Shown: positions 1 to 12,934, counted from the stretch's first letter. The stretch: DNA of 64,000 bases from Macrosoma leucophasiata (GCA_036365455.1 JAWQUS010000010.1:21872501-21936500), one strand, 5' to 3'. The notes: a model not told the origin generated them from the letters alone. Numbers and translations: made by a program.

Positions 1-129
1 TTCAGTCCAAATGTTCATTAACTGCCTCGTTGGATGTGACGATAGGATTTGAAGGCCAGGGTCACTAAACAAATTAAACGATATTAGATTTTTTTTTTCC
101 AATTTAAAAAACTTTGAAAATAAGGTTTA

Positions 130-786
130 GTTGCATAAGAATGTCTCAATGGTGAAACAAAAAGAGACACAAGATAGATGGCATTCCTCTCAACTCCTCG
201 AACACACCACTAAACAAGTGCAGAGTCATTAAAGCACTTGGTCGGTGTCACAAAAGAAATACATTTTTTTTTCCGATTTTTGAATTTAAATTTTCTTTGA
301 AAAATAAACTTTTGGCGCTCAGCAAACTATTGTTGCGAGTCTACACTCGCAATCGCAATAAGCGTAATATTATGAAAAAGGAGATAACACAGTTTTTAAC
401 CTAGAGAAAAACAGTTACTAACCAAAACGCTAAGCTGACTATCTGAATATAATATTAGTGTATAAACATATTTGCGATAATAATAAAACAAAAAGTGTGA
501 TGAGACAGTAGGCGCTCCTCTCGTTCGACACTCCCCAAACAAGCGACTGAACTAGTGCAGTGAGTCATTGGAGCGCTCGGTCGGTGTCACACAAAAAGAG
601 AAACAGTTACTTAGCAAAACGCTACGCAGACTATCCGAGTATAATAGTTGAAATAACATATTTGCGATAATAATAAAACAAAAAGTGTGATGAGATAGTT
701 GGCGCTCCTCTCGTTCGACACTCCCCAAACAAGCGACTGAACAAGTGCAGTGAGTCATTGGAGCGCTCGGTCGGTGTCACACAAAA
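130..786. repeat. Tandem repeat, about 190-bp unit
   Basis: Two adjacent copies of a roughly 190-bp unit occupy about 403-595 and 594-786. The marker AAAAGTGTGATGAGA starts at 491 and again at 681. Both copies carry the block CTCGTTCGACACTCCCC and end in GGTCGGTGTCACACAAAA. A more diverged, partial third copy lies at about 130-255 and ends in GGTCGGTGTCACAAAAG. The ORF on the minus strand at 552-758 is only this repeat read through. No coding potential is seen. Confidence 0.8.
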
Positions 787-2249
787 TGCAAACACAACGA
801 TTACAAATATTCAAAGTATTTTTAAACAACATAAAACGAAGTACACGAAGAAGCTATGTAAGCTCATAAAGCAAGATTCGATAAAAATGATCATATTATT
901 ATTAAACAATTTGAATATATAGATGAGTTGATCGGAGTGTATAAAAATAATCTAATTCCATGGGATCAGATGGTACTGAATCGATGTATAATAATTCAGT
1001 ACTTTTGTAAAATAATTGCAAAAATGTAAAACTGTCTATCGTCATTCTCCGAGAACGAGTTACCTTCCACATAAAAACCTAACGTGAAACTATTTCACTT
1101 GCAATTTTGCAGTTGAAATGCAACCATTACGTGGCATGTGTTTGCTGATTATCATGCAAAATAAATATACAAACGGATACAAAGTTTACATAACCTAATT
1201 GTGAGTAATACATGATTCCTAGAACTGGCATTATCATGACCCACTTCTAGTGTGAATGAGTTTAACTGGCACCATAAATCATTTAAATTTCATGAGCCTC
1301 TGGATGATCAAAGTGTTATCATTTTAATTCAAGGGTATGGCGTTTGCCACTGTGACATACGACACTCGTATGATATCCCGTAGACATTTGTTGAGATATA
1401 AATGGTCATAAATCAACTAAGTATCGTAAAAAGCAGCATCAATAATAAGTAATGTATTATCCCCATTCTAGGGAGGACCAAAAATAAACGTGAAGCAGAA
1501 AGTTATATTCTGAGTTTCCAACAAGGAGAAGGGTTTCACCAGACAAGGTGGAGTTTTTAGGCGTCTTATTTTTAAAATAATTATATATGCTTTATTGGGA
1601 TAGTCTATGTTGTCGTATTGCTAAAGTGACATTGAATTAACGAATGAATAGGTACAACATAAAAGTCAACGTCAATCCTAGAAAGATTTCAACTACTTTC
1701 GCCGTGACTGTTCTTAGAATATATCGAAACAAGTAGATCCCCTGGCAGGTCTTTAGAAAAGAATAAAAAGATCAATGTAATCCTGCAAGCGCGATTCAAA
1801 TTCAATACAATGCGTTATTTGGCCGTCATATAGCGCTGGAGTTTTAACATGTAGTTAAAAGCCTCATAATTAATTCATATGCTTTATAAGGAATGAAACA
1901 AAAACAGGACTAAATATTTTATTTATTTCAAAATTTAAAAATTAATCTCTCGCTAACCAACGAGCAAGCAATTGCCAATTATTTTCTTCAAATTGTCGGT
2001 AACAAGGTGTCAAGCTAACGTGTACCTAAGGTCAAACGATACTTACACAGATGCGTCGGAGTACTCGTAACCTACTTGCGAGATGACATTGGCTCTGTCG
2101 AACAAGAGTGGCCAATTGTATAACTAAAACACTTCAGGTATTTCAACAAGTGTGTTGTCAAACTTTGACTCACACGCTTTGGCTCGCGACCTCGTCCAAA
2201 TAAACTGTATTTGATTTCAGTTACCTGCTCATTCATACTGTTATTCATT
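787..2249. other. Unannotated AT-rich DNA
   Basis: I see no ORF of substance, RNA gene or recognisable element here. The minus-strand ORF at 2072-2278 runs into the neighbouring retroposon and has no family features. Confidence 0.5.
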
Positions 2250-2541
2250 TTTTTTTGTTTTATGTAAGAAAGTGGCAAACAAGCATGCAGTTCACATTGA
2301 TGTTAAGTGATGACTGCAGCCTATAGACACCCACACAATGACCAGAGGTCAAAATGCAGATGCGTTACCACTCCTGAGGCTTCAGGTGTTACGCCTCTGT
2401 GCTGGAAAATACAGGGCCGTACATTACCACCTGACCGGAACACGATAGTGCTGAACACTACACATTTACAACATTTATAACATTTAGCGGCAAGTATATT
2501 AGGTAATGCGGTGGTGCCTACGCCCGCGATCTCCGTCACTG
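2250..2541 (-). mobile_element. RA retroposon copy
   Basis: This is a member of the most abundant repeat in the window. Read on the minus strand, RA starts ACTGGTGGTAGAGC, runs about 280 bp, and ends GCTTGTTTGCCACTTxCATTACATAAAAAA with an A-tail. This copy has the A-tail (a T-run on the plus strand at about 2248-2261) but lacks the last 15-20 bp at its 5' end. I do not know the family name. The A-tail and the pattern of 5' truncation among copies show that it moves by retroposition. Confidence 0.8.
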
Positions 2542-4145
2542 AATCTCACACTTAACTCGTATGGAAGCTGAAAGGGCGAAGCAAGTGTACGGCTGTATAA
2601 ATATTTTTGATGCGAGTGCTAATAAAGAATTTAACCCGTTACCCCAAATACTCTTATAATGAGGTTATTATATTATTGATTTAGCCGCTGCTATAGTTCC
2701 GTTTACCGACAGAATAACATTTCTACTAACTTTTGTGGCTAAGATTTTGTAACAATATCATAGTTTTTATTTTTACAATCAGTTACCAGACTATATCATA
2801 CAGGAATAATTGCAGTCAAGCATTTTATTACCTTTGATGTCTATTTCCGTAAAAGTTTGCTTGTACAATTCTTACTTCTATACGAATATTTCATAGTTTA
2901 TTGAGAGCCCACACACTTAGAATAGGTATCCACCGGACTGTAAACAACTTAAAACGATTAGTATCAAGGTTATTCACCCACAACTTATCCAACTTTATTG
3001 TCCTATTACGACCAATAACATAACCTGTTACATGGCGAATCATTAAACTATCAAACACTCCTTGTTTTCATCTCATTTTATCCTTTGAAATCATGTTAAT
3101 TTTATCTCTTTCTTTCATCACAGGATTTAGTTTTTGTTTCAATATTAGCTCGCTGTAGTTGCCAAGAACCGTACGCTGGTCTATAAATTTAATTGGTGAT
3201 TATTTTCGTATATGAGGTCAAGTGCCTCCAATAATTCTTCGGCAGACTCTTGAAATGATTGACTATTATTGGATTGTCCTTCTAGTATCTGGCTTACATC
3301 ATTACTTGATAACGGTCGCTGGGCGACATTTGCACGTGTACAAGTGTACACATACGTGAACTAGGAACTATTTTTATAAAATGATCATACATTGCAAGGG
3401 TTGAACATGAGATAAATATGGTTAAAAATGGTTAAAAATGGAATGAAAAAAAAAACAAGAGAGATTTATATTGATAGGGAAGTACAAACATATTTGTGAC
3501 TTTAGTCTAAAAAGAGAAATCATTGAACTGAAGTGATGATATACCTTCTTTCCTGCAGAAGCTCGCAGAAGAATTGTCACTAAGCACTACATGATCTGCA
3601 CATTTCATAAAAGCTATTTATAGATATTTATATAGATATTTTAAAATACCAAACTAAATAAAAAATATAATATTCTTATCAAATAATGTGTAAGATTTAC
3701 ACATCACGTGTTACATTTTAAACTAACACAACCATTAGAATAATAAATATAACAATAAAAATCAGATGCTTCATTTCATTCTCTATAAACAAATAAAACT
3801 ACCACGAAATGAGAACTGGCAACACGCGTGATCTGATTCTATAGGGTTCTGTTTGTTTATATTGAATTAAGAATTGTTGGAATGGGTTTAGTTTTCAAAA
3901 ATGTTGAACTTACACTTTTGACGTGACAACGTCTTAAATTAGGTTGCGGCTCGAGTCACTCATGAAAAAGTGTAACGCCCGGTAACGTAACGATGAGTCC
4001 CCGAACGAGAGAGAGGCCTGCCGGACCAGCGAATGCCTTTCTACCGAGAAAAAGACGTTGTCACGTAAAATCTTCGCCCGTAAAACCGACTTTACAGGCA
4101 ACCAGTTTTTTATATTATTTTTTTTCCAAAATATGCGCAAATTGT
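2542..4145. other. Unannotated AT-rich DNA
   Basis: No recognisable gene or element. It includes short low-complexity runs. The two ORFs that cross 3934-4245 are mostly the RA copy read in other frames. Confidence 0.5.
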
Positions 4146-4411
4146 AGTGGTAAACAAGCATGCAGTTCACATTGATGTTAAGTGATGACTGCAGCCTATA
4201 GACACCCACACAAAGACCAAGGTCAAAATGCAGATACGTTACCACTCCTGAGGCCTAAGGTCTTATGCCTCTGTGCCGGAAATTACAGGGCCGTACATTA
4301 CCACCTGACCGGAACACGATAGTGTTGAACACTACCATTTAGCGGCAAGTATATTAGGTAATGCGGTGGTGCCTACGCCCGCGAGCTCGTCACTGGAGCT
4401 CTACCACCAGT
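4146..4411 (-). mobile_element. RA retroposon copy
   Basis: Nearly full-length RA. It runs from AGTGGTAAACAAGC at the 3' side to CTACCACCAGT at the 5' side. About 12 bp around the ACACTACCATTT block are missing compared with other copies. The A-tail has decayed or been lost. Confidence 0.8.
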
Positions 4412-4861
4412 AAAATTGGAAAAAAACTGTTTATTACCGATACCTACAGATACCTAATAGGAAAACCTTAAGTCTATGGTATTAATGGTAATACAGGAAA
4501 TACGTATCATAGGAAATTGCTCAATGGTTCAGAACCGTCTGCACGCGAATCCTACTCACACTTGGCCGGGTTTTTATTTTACATGGAGCAGCACGCCAAT
4601 CTAAATTAACTCGAAAACAAGTACAATAGGATAAAAGCTCAATTGCTGACGCATCTTCGAACGGGGTTGCGGAGATGTGAACAGACACATGTCAATTAAG
4701 TTACAAAGGGTTTTTCTGGAATGAAAACAAGAATGTGCGAAGTCCCGCGAGATAACTTGGCTAAATCAGATATCTTTGTGCGACCAGTTAAACAAAGAAT
4801 AATGAGTTAGGTACCAGATTACTATATGATGGAAAATACATAAAAGTAAATTGAAGATAAC

Positions 4862-5005
4862 TAGCTCAGTAGCCTAGTGGTAGCAGGCCACTACTACTAT
4901 GCTGGGGTCCTGAGTTCGATTCCCGGGTCGGGGGCTATCAGAGATAATGGTGTAAAATCTTGGATTCTATTGGCATTTTTTTATTTTCTGAAACTTTCTG
5001 GATTT
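4862..5005 (+). mobile_element. SINE1, 5' part with tRNA-like head
   Basis: A tRNA-derived head with an A-box-like TAGCCTAGTGGTAG and a B-box GAGTTCGATTCCCGGGT is followed by a diverged start of the SINE1 body (TTTTATTTTCTGAAACTTTCTGG). The 3' two thirds of the element are absent or unrecognisable. Compare the full copy at 45195-45475. Confidence 0.6.
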
Positions 5006-5009
5006 CCTG

Positions 5010-5750
5010 GACTGATTCTATTTCGCGTACCTATACTAAAATATTTTTTTAATTAAATGAAAAATCCATAATCATTTGTTTATTTAAATTTATTGCAAAT
5101 ATTTTGCTTAATGTTTACCTACAGTAAACGGAATCGGCTGAGTGATAAAATAAGGAAACTCAAAATATGATGAACTAAAATTGTGAACATTTCAAAGAGT
5201 TTAACATTATTGTTTGTAGATAAATCATTGGTTGATCACAAACATCTCTTACTTTCAATAGAAGAAATATATTAACTTGCCACTTTCATGGCATAAACCA
5301 TTTTGGCGGCCTTAATTTCCGTGTTGATGCTTGTATTCAATGAGCGTTAATTATGGCGCTAGAAACACGCTAAATGAGGTTACATTACCTACTCTAGTTT
5401 TCCCCAAAAGTTATTTTTATAACCCAGGAAGTCCTTTGATGTGCCCTTTCATGTGGCAGCAGCGTTGCTATTAAAGTTGCTATTGAAAGTAGAATTACCT
5501 ATTGTCAACGCGATCGGGGCGGAATTATCCATAATTTACGTGTCTGGTGGCAAAGCAATTTTCTTGAGTCAAAGATATTTTCCATATTCCTAAGAATAAT
5601 TTAGGAACAGACCTACAATAGGTAATTTTATGTTATATAGCGTGTATCTAGCACAGTTAAGGAAATAAGAACCGAATAATGACACAAGCATTCACAATAT
5701 AAAACGTTAACTCTGTTGGAATACCGTAATTAAACAATATCAATTGAATA
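5010..5750. other. Unannotated DNA
   Basis: Nothing recognisable is seen in this stretch. Confidence 0.5.
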
Positions 5751-5754
5751 AAAA

Positions 5755-5990
5755 ATGTGAATGTGGATGGTTACAGAGGCCCAGGAAGACCAAGACTGAC
5801 CTACCATGACCAAATAGATCGAGTTCTGTCTGATGGTGCGGTCAAAAGTCTTAGGAATCGACGTGCATTTATGACGAGAAAGATGAAGGTAGATGAGGCA
5901 CGAGAGGTATGTCAGGACCAGATATCTGGCCCTCTACACTATCTGCCGCACAGGGTAGCCGTTAGGGGTATACATCATATGAATTGCTAT
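5755..5990 (+). pseudogene. RTE1 3' fragment, C-terminal end of RT polyprotein
   Basis: A 5'-truncated scrap of RTE1. The frame encodes the C-terminal GPGRPRLTYHDQI motif, then SLRNRRA and VDEAREVCQ, matching residues near the end of the copies at 9.3, 49.3 and 57 kb. It diverges after CTCTACACT, where the usual 3' tail is poorly preserved. It has no catalytic domain and is non-functional. Confidence 0.8.
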
Positions 5991-6164
5991 TTATGAGTTA
6001 TTTTTTGAAATTGCGTTTTTCTTTTGTGACAATATCGTCATCTAAAATTAGAACCTCGATTGCGCGTTGAATAGAGTCGAATTGTAGGCACAGAGAAACC
6101 GAATGATTTCTTTATACTGTTAAATATACATTATGACTTGAACAATCGGGATACTGGGTGCTCC

Positions 6165-6215
6165 ACGTTTCCTGCCTATCCCGTCAGGGACTTGACGTAA
6201 AGATCCATACATATT
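6165..6215 (+). mobile_element. RTE1 3' tail scrap
   Basis: The stretch CTGCCTATCCCGTCAGGGACTTGACGTAAAGATCCATACAT resembles the extreme 3' end of RTE1 (tail hairpin, then GGCGTGAAGATACATACAT). It is too short to say more. Confidence 0.45.
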
Positions 6216-6225
6216 ATAAAAAATA

Positions 6226-6428
6226 TAAAATACGCTTACACTCACAGCCCCACGGTAGGTATAAACCTATGTCGTGGGTGCTGTTGTACACATGCAACAC
6301 GTACACAAACACCCAGACCCGAAAGAAATATCTGTAGGCCATACAAATATTTGTCCCGGTGCGAGGATCGAACCCGCGACCCTTCGAATCAAACGGTCAT
6401 TTTAAACCGCTGGACTAACCGGGTTGTA
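6226..6428 (-). mobile_element. SINE2 (tRNA-derived) copy
   Basis: Read on the minus strand, it begins CCCGGTTAGTCCAGCGGT (A-box-like) and continues to a B-box, GGGTTCGATCC, that sits in a T-arm-like stem-loop. An unrelated body follows (ATATTTGTATGGCCTACAG) and ends in GGGGCTGTGAGTGTAAGCGTA. The same 200-bp unit occurs at 32086-32295 and 35425-35603, so this is a SINE and not a tRNA gene. The head lacks a pairing acceptor stem. Confidence 0.8.
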
Positions 6429-6429
6429 G

Positions 6430-8598
6430 GCCTTCCTTAACGACAACATCAATAAATGTAATTCACGCCAAAATTGATGCGACCTAGAACCTGACAAATC
6501 GAGCTAATCGAGACGATTTATTCCTAGTCATGTCAATTGGATGCGTTGGAACAAAATAATGTAATTGGTAACGAAGGACAATTCATAGGCGTGTGATCAA
6601 AAAACAACATACTGCGAATATTTTTAATGTTTCCGCATCCATATTATTTTTTGATCTTTGATTTCAATTGCAATAACAATTAACTTAAAATTCATGTCAG
6701 AAAGAAAGACAAAAGAAAGGAAATCGCCCTTTTTGCCTTTTTGATTAAAGCGTTGGTTTAAATTCATTTTCAGCTGGCACTATGAGGCCTAGACATAGTC
6801 ATATAAATACATTCAAAAATTACTCCACTTTTATAGGTACCTTTTTGCTTAGCTAAACTCTAATGCTAATTTATATTTGGCAAAAAACTGTCTACGCATT
6901 AGCCGTAATTTATTTCAATATTTGTATTAGGTATTGTCTTAAAGGGATTGTATAGGATTAACATTATGTAAGCAAATGTATGAAGAAAATAATGGTATAT
7001 TTTTCATTCTCGAGAACGAATTCACTTAAAACCTAATTATGAAGTACTATTTGTATTTGAGAATAAAAGATTTTAAGTCGATTCGTATAAACATTCGATT
7101 GACATGATTTATGATACGGTTATGTTAATATCGTTAGTATTAACTGTTAGTTTAGGTGACAAATAAAATATGAATTATCAAAATTATAATAATGGATTAG
7201 GTCTAGGTTTGGATTAAGTCTATGGTTACCTCTTTAAACAAATAAATCTTATCATTATAAACAAGTTATGTAACGTTAGACGCCAGATGCATTAGAAAAG
7301 TCTGTAATAAACATAATTGATACACGACCGATCGATCATTATGACTTTATTTTGGTACCTCATTAAAATATTTATACGTACCTTCTGTCTATCATCAACT
7401 AATTATAAGTGACTTCATCGGCTCTCGCTTTAATCCACTATCGCTTCAAACTTCTGTTTGAACTATTAATAAATTGTAGTCTTAAATTGTGTAGCGTAAT
7501 ACGGGTTGTAATTATATCGCTCGCCATTACTGACGAGGCTTAGGAAGAATTGGTTTTGGAATCCGAAATTAAAAACTTTTTAGTTACAAAAATGATACTT
7601 TTCTCAATGATTTTTTCAATGATCTTAAACTATAAAGTAATATATGAGATATTTTTGTATCTCTAAACCAAATGGATAATTTAAAGGCAGCACCGATATC
7701 AAAAATATTACTTGCTAAATCTAGAGAAGAAACTTTTATGTATGGATGGACAATCGACAGATATTATTTGATGAGAAAATCACCTTTGATATGAACGTAG
7801 AAAGATGAAAGGCAGATAATTAAGAACAAAAATAACAACTTTATGGATAACCTTGAATGGGACACCTACAATAATAATTTCGTTTCATTGCTACCGAAGC
7901 AATTAAAGCTACCTGTGAAGATTTGAAATTGTAAATGAGATTAGACACAGACGAATCTCATCATCCCCGTACATTGTAAGCAACAGATGTTTGCGTTGAC
8001 TTTGAACCATTCGTTTTATCTGCAAACCATGACGTCTAGAAGGCGATGCTAAATGAAAAAAAAACAAGAAGTTTCGAACATTTCTAACGAGTTATTTGAA
8101 AATAAAATTAATCTAGTGTAGAGTTTTGGCGGGAACCTTGAAAGAGGCGTATGGTGCTCCTATTTTATTTCATTTTCTTGGTGCATTTTTATTTTATATT
8201 GCATAGAGTTGGTGGCATTTTGTTTGATATAGGTTTATTACAGTGCCCGTGTATAGTGAAATAGAATAACAGTGCGGAAACACGACCTTTCAGGTTGCCT
8301 CCAAAACTTCATTGTAAATGTTCTGGTAAAGTAGCCATCGCTTTACTCGAATAACTTGACTGTAACTAACTTGACTGACATACTTAGTAAATAATTGACT
8401 GACTGTATTTTATACTGACTTTGACGCTGCTTAACTAAATACGAAATATCGTTTTACTTGACACTGGCAATATGTGTAATAGCGAAGCCATGTTAATAAA
8501 AAAATCTAGTGTAGTTATTAGAATCAGACCTTATTGCAAATTAAGGAGTCACATAGGAAATAATAAAAAATGAGGCATTCCTTCCACAAGTTCATGTG
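6430..8598. other. Unannotated AT-rich DNA
   Basis: More than 2 kb with no long ORF, RNA gene or recognisable repeat. A short stretch at about 7010-7045 weakly resembles 1045-1085 (CATTCTCxGAGAACGAxTT), perhaps an old repeat. Confidence 0.5.
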
Positions 8599-8599
8599 T

Positions 8600-8676
8600 T
8601 CAGAGCTTGCGGGCGTTGTCATCACCGCATTTTCTAATCAATCTGTTGCCAAATTGTAGTGTTCAGCACTAAATCA
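8600..8676 (+). mobile_element. RA 5' fragment
   Basis: Short piece matching the 5' third of RA: GAGCTTGCGGGCGTxGTCATCACCGCATT through TTGTAGTGTTCAGCACT. Both ends are lost. Confidence 0.55.
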
Positions 8677-8679
8677 AAT

Positions 8680-9233
8680 TCTTTTTTATTTTATTATTTT
8701 CTGTAACCAACTTAAAATATGATATCTACTCAAATATAACGTTTTGAGTGAATTTTAGTAATGAAATTAAGTGAAATGAAAGAATATAATCATAGAGGTA
8801 TCTCTAGATATTCGTATCATTAGATAAGCCTACGTTTATAATGTTCATATCATTAGGATTTTTATATCGATGAAAGCTAGTCGGCCAATGTACCTGAATT
8901 AGACGAAGCGAGATGATGACACACTACAAGTGAAATGAAACTAAATAGTATAATGCACGATTAACGATGCTAAGGACGCGTTCCTCGCACTGATCTTTAA
9001 ATAAAGTAACACTTTCGAACATTGTCTTCTATTTTGACGGCTGATACTTATTGCAATGGCGGCTCTTCGTTGAATTTGTCGAGTTTTAGTTAGTTAACAG
9101 AATGGGCGTTATTTGATTAGTAATTAAGACTACTCTGTATTTGTTTTGTAATTAAATGATTGAACACGATTGTCTAGGGCTGGATCTTGTCCGGTGTTAA
9201 TAGCTGCAGCATTAAACTTTTTAATTTGCAATA
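8680..9233. other. Unannotated AT-rich DNA
   Basis: Nothing recognisable. Confidence 0.5.
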
Positions 9234-9244
9234 ATATAAAGAAT

Positions 9245-10304
9245 GCAACACAGTCCACGTATGTGGGCTGTCAAGCATGTAGATGGTAACATGTCACCCT
9301 GGTTTGATGTTAACATCGGTGTCAGACAGGGTTGCGTGCTTTCGTCGTGGGTTGTAGGCTGTTTATCATATATCTGGACAAATGTCTCCAGAGGGTGAAG
9401 TCGATGGATGTGGGAGTGCGTATGGGTGACTTAGTGGTGAACTGTCTGCTTTACGCAGATGATGCGGTAATTGTTAGCTCTACACCATCTGGGCTACAAG
9501 CACTAGTCACAGTCTTGAAAGAGGATTGTATGGAGAAAGGCTTACAATTGAATGTAAATAAAACTAAAATAATAGTATTTGAAAGAGATGAGCAGAGAAC
9601 AAATGCAAGGGTAGTAGTAGATGATGCAGTATTAGAACAGGTGGATGAAATTGTATATCTTGGATGTGCTTTTAGCAAGGATGGTAGGTACACCACTGAC
9701 ATAGAAAGAAGAGTGCTTGCTGGGAATCGCGTGAATGGAGCGTTGGGTAATCTGCTAGAATCTAAACATCTCAGCCAGCGAGCTCGACTAGCCGTACATA
9801 ATGCTGTACTTACTCCAACGCTTTTATATGGAAGCGAGAGCTGGGTATGCAGGAAAGAGCATGAAAGTAAGTTGAACGCGGTCGAGATGAGATCATTGCG
9901 CAAGATCTGCGGTGTATCACTCACCGATCGCGTTCGTAATGAATATGAAAGAAAGAGGCTTTGTGTGAATGATAGTATCGGTGTAAAAATGAAAAAAGGC
10001 ATGCTCCGATGGTTCGGGCATATAGAAAGAATGTCGAATGAGCGAATGACTCAACAGATATACAATGCGAATGTGGATGGTTGCAGAGGCCCAGGAAGAC
10101 CAAGACTGACCTACCATGACCAAATAGGTAGAGTTCTGTCTGATGGTGGGATCAAAAGTCTTAGGAATCGGCGTGCATGTATGAAGAGAATGATGAAAGT
10201 AGACGAGGCACGAGAGGTTTGTCAGAACCGAGATATCTGGCGCTCTACACTCTCTGCCTACCCCGTTAGGGATCTGGCGTGAAGATACATACATATACAT
10301 ACAT
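9245..10304 (+). mobile_element. RTE1 non-LTR retrotransposon, 5'-truncated
   Basis: 5'-truncated insertion of 1060 bp. It is flanked by an 11-bp direct repeat, ATATAAAGAAT, at 9234-9244 and 10305-10315, which I read as the target-site duplication of target-primed reverse transcription. The 3' end has the RTE1 tail (CTGCCTACCCCGTTAGGG, then GGCGTGAAG) followed by short (TACA)-type repeats instead of a poly-A. Confidence 0.9.
9332..10282 (+). pseudogene. RTE1 reverse transcriptase, C-terminal part
   Basis: Encodes the end of a non-LTR reverse transcriptase. The catalytic CLLYADDAV motif is at about residues 39-47 of the frame, the GLQLNVNKTKIIVFERDE palm block follows, then LTPTLLYGSESW, and the C-terminal LRWFGHIERM and GPGRPRLTYHDQI motifs seen in RTE-type elements. 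Fingers, motif A and the endonuclease are missing because of 5' truncation. Before 9332 the frame is broken: compared with the 49-kb copy, bases are missing after CAAGCATGT and extra bases (GTGGGTTGT) sit after TTTCGTC. The apparent N-terminus is therefore not genuine. Dead copy; its clade is an inference from motifs. Confidence 0.88.
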
Positions 10305-10315
10305 ATATAAAGAAT

Positions 10316-12080
10316 TAACGATTTTTCAGATTTTTTTTATAAGTTGCTCGCCGGCGGGCTTCTGCCGCTTGACACTTTATGTTGTATGAACCATCATGTA
10401 ACATAAAGTGTGTAACCAAATTGTAGATATTTCATGCAACATAAAGTGTGTAACACAATAACAGGTTTGTGGTAGAATTATTTTTTATCAGTTGTTAAGT
10501 ATATTTCTTATGTCGAAGGAATTTGAACCTGTAATTTTGAAGACCTCCAACAATGCTCAAATTGTAAAAGCAAAGATATACCTACATACATATTGTAAAC
10601 CTTAGATAGCAAATAAACTAACGAGAGTAAAAATCGTCTCGAATCGATGGGTATCTTAATTTATCGTCTTGAATCGATGGTTATCTACATTCTGGAAATT
10701 CATTAATTTGGATTCGGAATTTATATGTTTTTCTCAATTTTAAACAATCAAAACAACACAATTTTAAGTAATAAATGGTTTTGGTGATTTAAGTTATTTT
10801 GATGAATCCATTGCGTAAATTATGCAGATTCTTAGCCTAGCAGTTCTTTTTAAACTACTATTATTAGTCTGTGTTCCTTGATCATTTTTCTGGATGTCAG
10901 TGTGCAGGATACTATATATCTAAAGTATATGTTATTTAATTTTCCAATCTAAATCAACTTAACTAATTTTTAATATATTTTTAAACTTCAATTATATGAA
11001 AGTACTAAATATTGCTAGTTAGTAATCAAAATTGTTACAATGCATTTTTCTTATTGATAGAAAAAATGCGACCATTTAATCCTCCAAATCTTTAAGAAAT
11101 TAAAGAAAATTTTATTAAACACCCTATACAGATACAGCGAACAATTTTCCTTCAGAACTGCTGCTATTTATTTATAAAACTTAATGATCATGTTAATTGA
11201 AATATTTTGCAAATAATTCACACAAGAGCAATATTTCATAGGAATCACGTAATAAACTTTTGATTATCTCTGCGAGGGTTTGCTATAACTTGATTAAACG
11301 ACTTGCGGTTATCGCTAACAAGGTAAAATAAACTATACATATTCATGGGAACTGAATATTTAAAGATTTCGAATATAAAACACAAGTCTTACAGCAATTA
11401 CTGCGAGTTTTAATGACTCGGTATTTATACCCATGAGCGTAACCACGGAAACCATAAAGCATTCATAGAACATTTACTAAGAATGTAAACGCGAAATCAC
11501 AGGACTTTGCAAAGCAAAACAGGTTAAGGGTCCGTTACTGGCCTGGCTGAAACCGTTAAATTTGAATCACGAGTCTTAGAAACCATGAGATTTGTTTTAA
11601 AGAGCAAACATTTCAATGTTAAGAAAACTAAACAAAATGCTTTGATGCTTGTCAAATTATTTTTTTGCGAGTGAATATTAAGATATAATAAATTTAAAGA
11701 TTTAACCGTCTCTAAGAATAAGCGAAGCGAGCATGGTCCCGCGGCTCGTGTAGATTGCAAGCGATCTACTCGGTTTAGCGATACGGACGTGGTCAGGTGT
11801 GTGATGGGTGACCTAGGGTTCCCACCTCTCCCGGAATTTCGAGAGTCGCCCGGATTTGACCTCCGAAAATTAATATCTCCCGTCTCCCGGAAGTAATTTG
11901 AAATGTACCAAATTCTCCCGGAATTACAAGTTGCCCAAAAGTAACGCGCGAAGTCGAAATGGCTAAGAGCGGCGTAAATCTCGACCGTGCTCGACAACGG
12001 CCTGCTCGCCACTATCTATGATCTTTACGGCAGATCCTTAACGGGGTAGGCAGAGCGCACTCTTTAGCTTTGTATGCGGG
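10316..12080. other. Mostly unannotated DNA with short repeats
   Basis: At 10370-10460 the motif ACATAAAGTGTGTAA occurs twice, and once inverted (ACACTTTATGTTG), forming a potential hairpin. At 10632-10690 a 36-bp unit with CGTCTxGAATCGATGG is repeated twice. At 11810-11930 there is a cluster of CTCCCGGAATT-type motifs in both orientations that may be a decayed inverted-repeat element. The minus ORF at 11524-12012 has no family features. Confidence 0.45.
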
Positions 12081-12084
12081 ACCG

Positions 12085-12210
12085 TAAATGACCATCTTAC
12101 GGAATGGAACACTGTAGCGTTGAACACTATCATTTATCAGCAGGTGGGGCGTTGGTACTTACACCCAAGAGTTTCATCTCTAATGCTCTACCAACAAACT
12201 ACTATTCCAG
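12085..12210 (-). mobile_element. RA fragment, diverged
   Basis: Diverged 5' half of RA. It contains GGAACACTGTAGCGTTGAACACTATCATTTATCAGC and ends CTCTACCAACAA, in the same order as the better copies. Confidence 0.55.
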
Positions 12211-12631
12211 CTTGGTTTACTTTGAATTCAAAATCACAATACACGGTATAGTTTAGGTTTGTAAATCAATTTTGTAAGGTCATAACGTTGCCATCCCTAA
12301 AATTTACGCCCACATAAAACCCTCGGTTCGAACAATAAAATCGAACTCACGTATTGGCAAGATCCGTATAGTTGGTTTTAGAGCATATCAACTATTATTA
12401 TCAGTACTACTCGTATTACTCAATAGCACGTAAGACTGAAACTGTCGCGTTACAACTGTAACAAGTAATGTAAATCGCTAGACGTCTTAATTTATAGAAG
12501 ACGGCGTTATATCGTTAACTTTCTATTTTAAGTGAATTGTTGACAGAATCATCTTTACTCATAAGACAAACATTGGAGATGTTATTTGACGACCCAGTGG
12601 ACCCACGGATTGCAGATATAGGACTATACGC

Positions 12632-12916
12632 TTTTTTATGTCGTGGAAGTCAAACAAGCATGCAGTTCACGTTAATGTTAAGTGATGACTGCAGGCTATA
12701 GACACCCACCCACACAACGACCAAGGTCAAAATGCAGATGCGTTACCACTCCTGAGGCCTAAGGTGTTATGGCTCTGTGCCGGAAATTACAGGTCCGTAC
12801 ATTACCACCTGACTGGAACACGATAGTGCTGAACACTAGCATTTAGCGGCAAGTATATTAGGCAATGCGGTTGTGCCCACGCCCGCGAGCACCGTCACTG
12901 GAGCTTTACCACTAGT
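12632..12916 (-). mobile_element. RA retroposon, full length
   Basis: Full-length RA from the A-tail (plus-strand TTTTTTATG at 12632) to CCACTAGT at the 5' end. It has a short duplication of CCCA in the ACACCCACCCACACAA block. Confidence 0.85.
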
Positions 12917-12934
12917 GAATAACATTATAACGCT

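Noticed and set aside
1020..1090. Similarity between 1045-1085 and 7010-7045
   Set aside because: Only short shared words (GAGAACGA, TAAAACCTAA); too weak to call a repeat.
6350..6428. Possible tRNA gene (B-box, T-arm)
   Set aside because: The same head and 200-bp body recur at 32.1 and 35.5 kb and no acceptor stem pairs, so it is a SINE.
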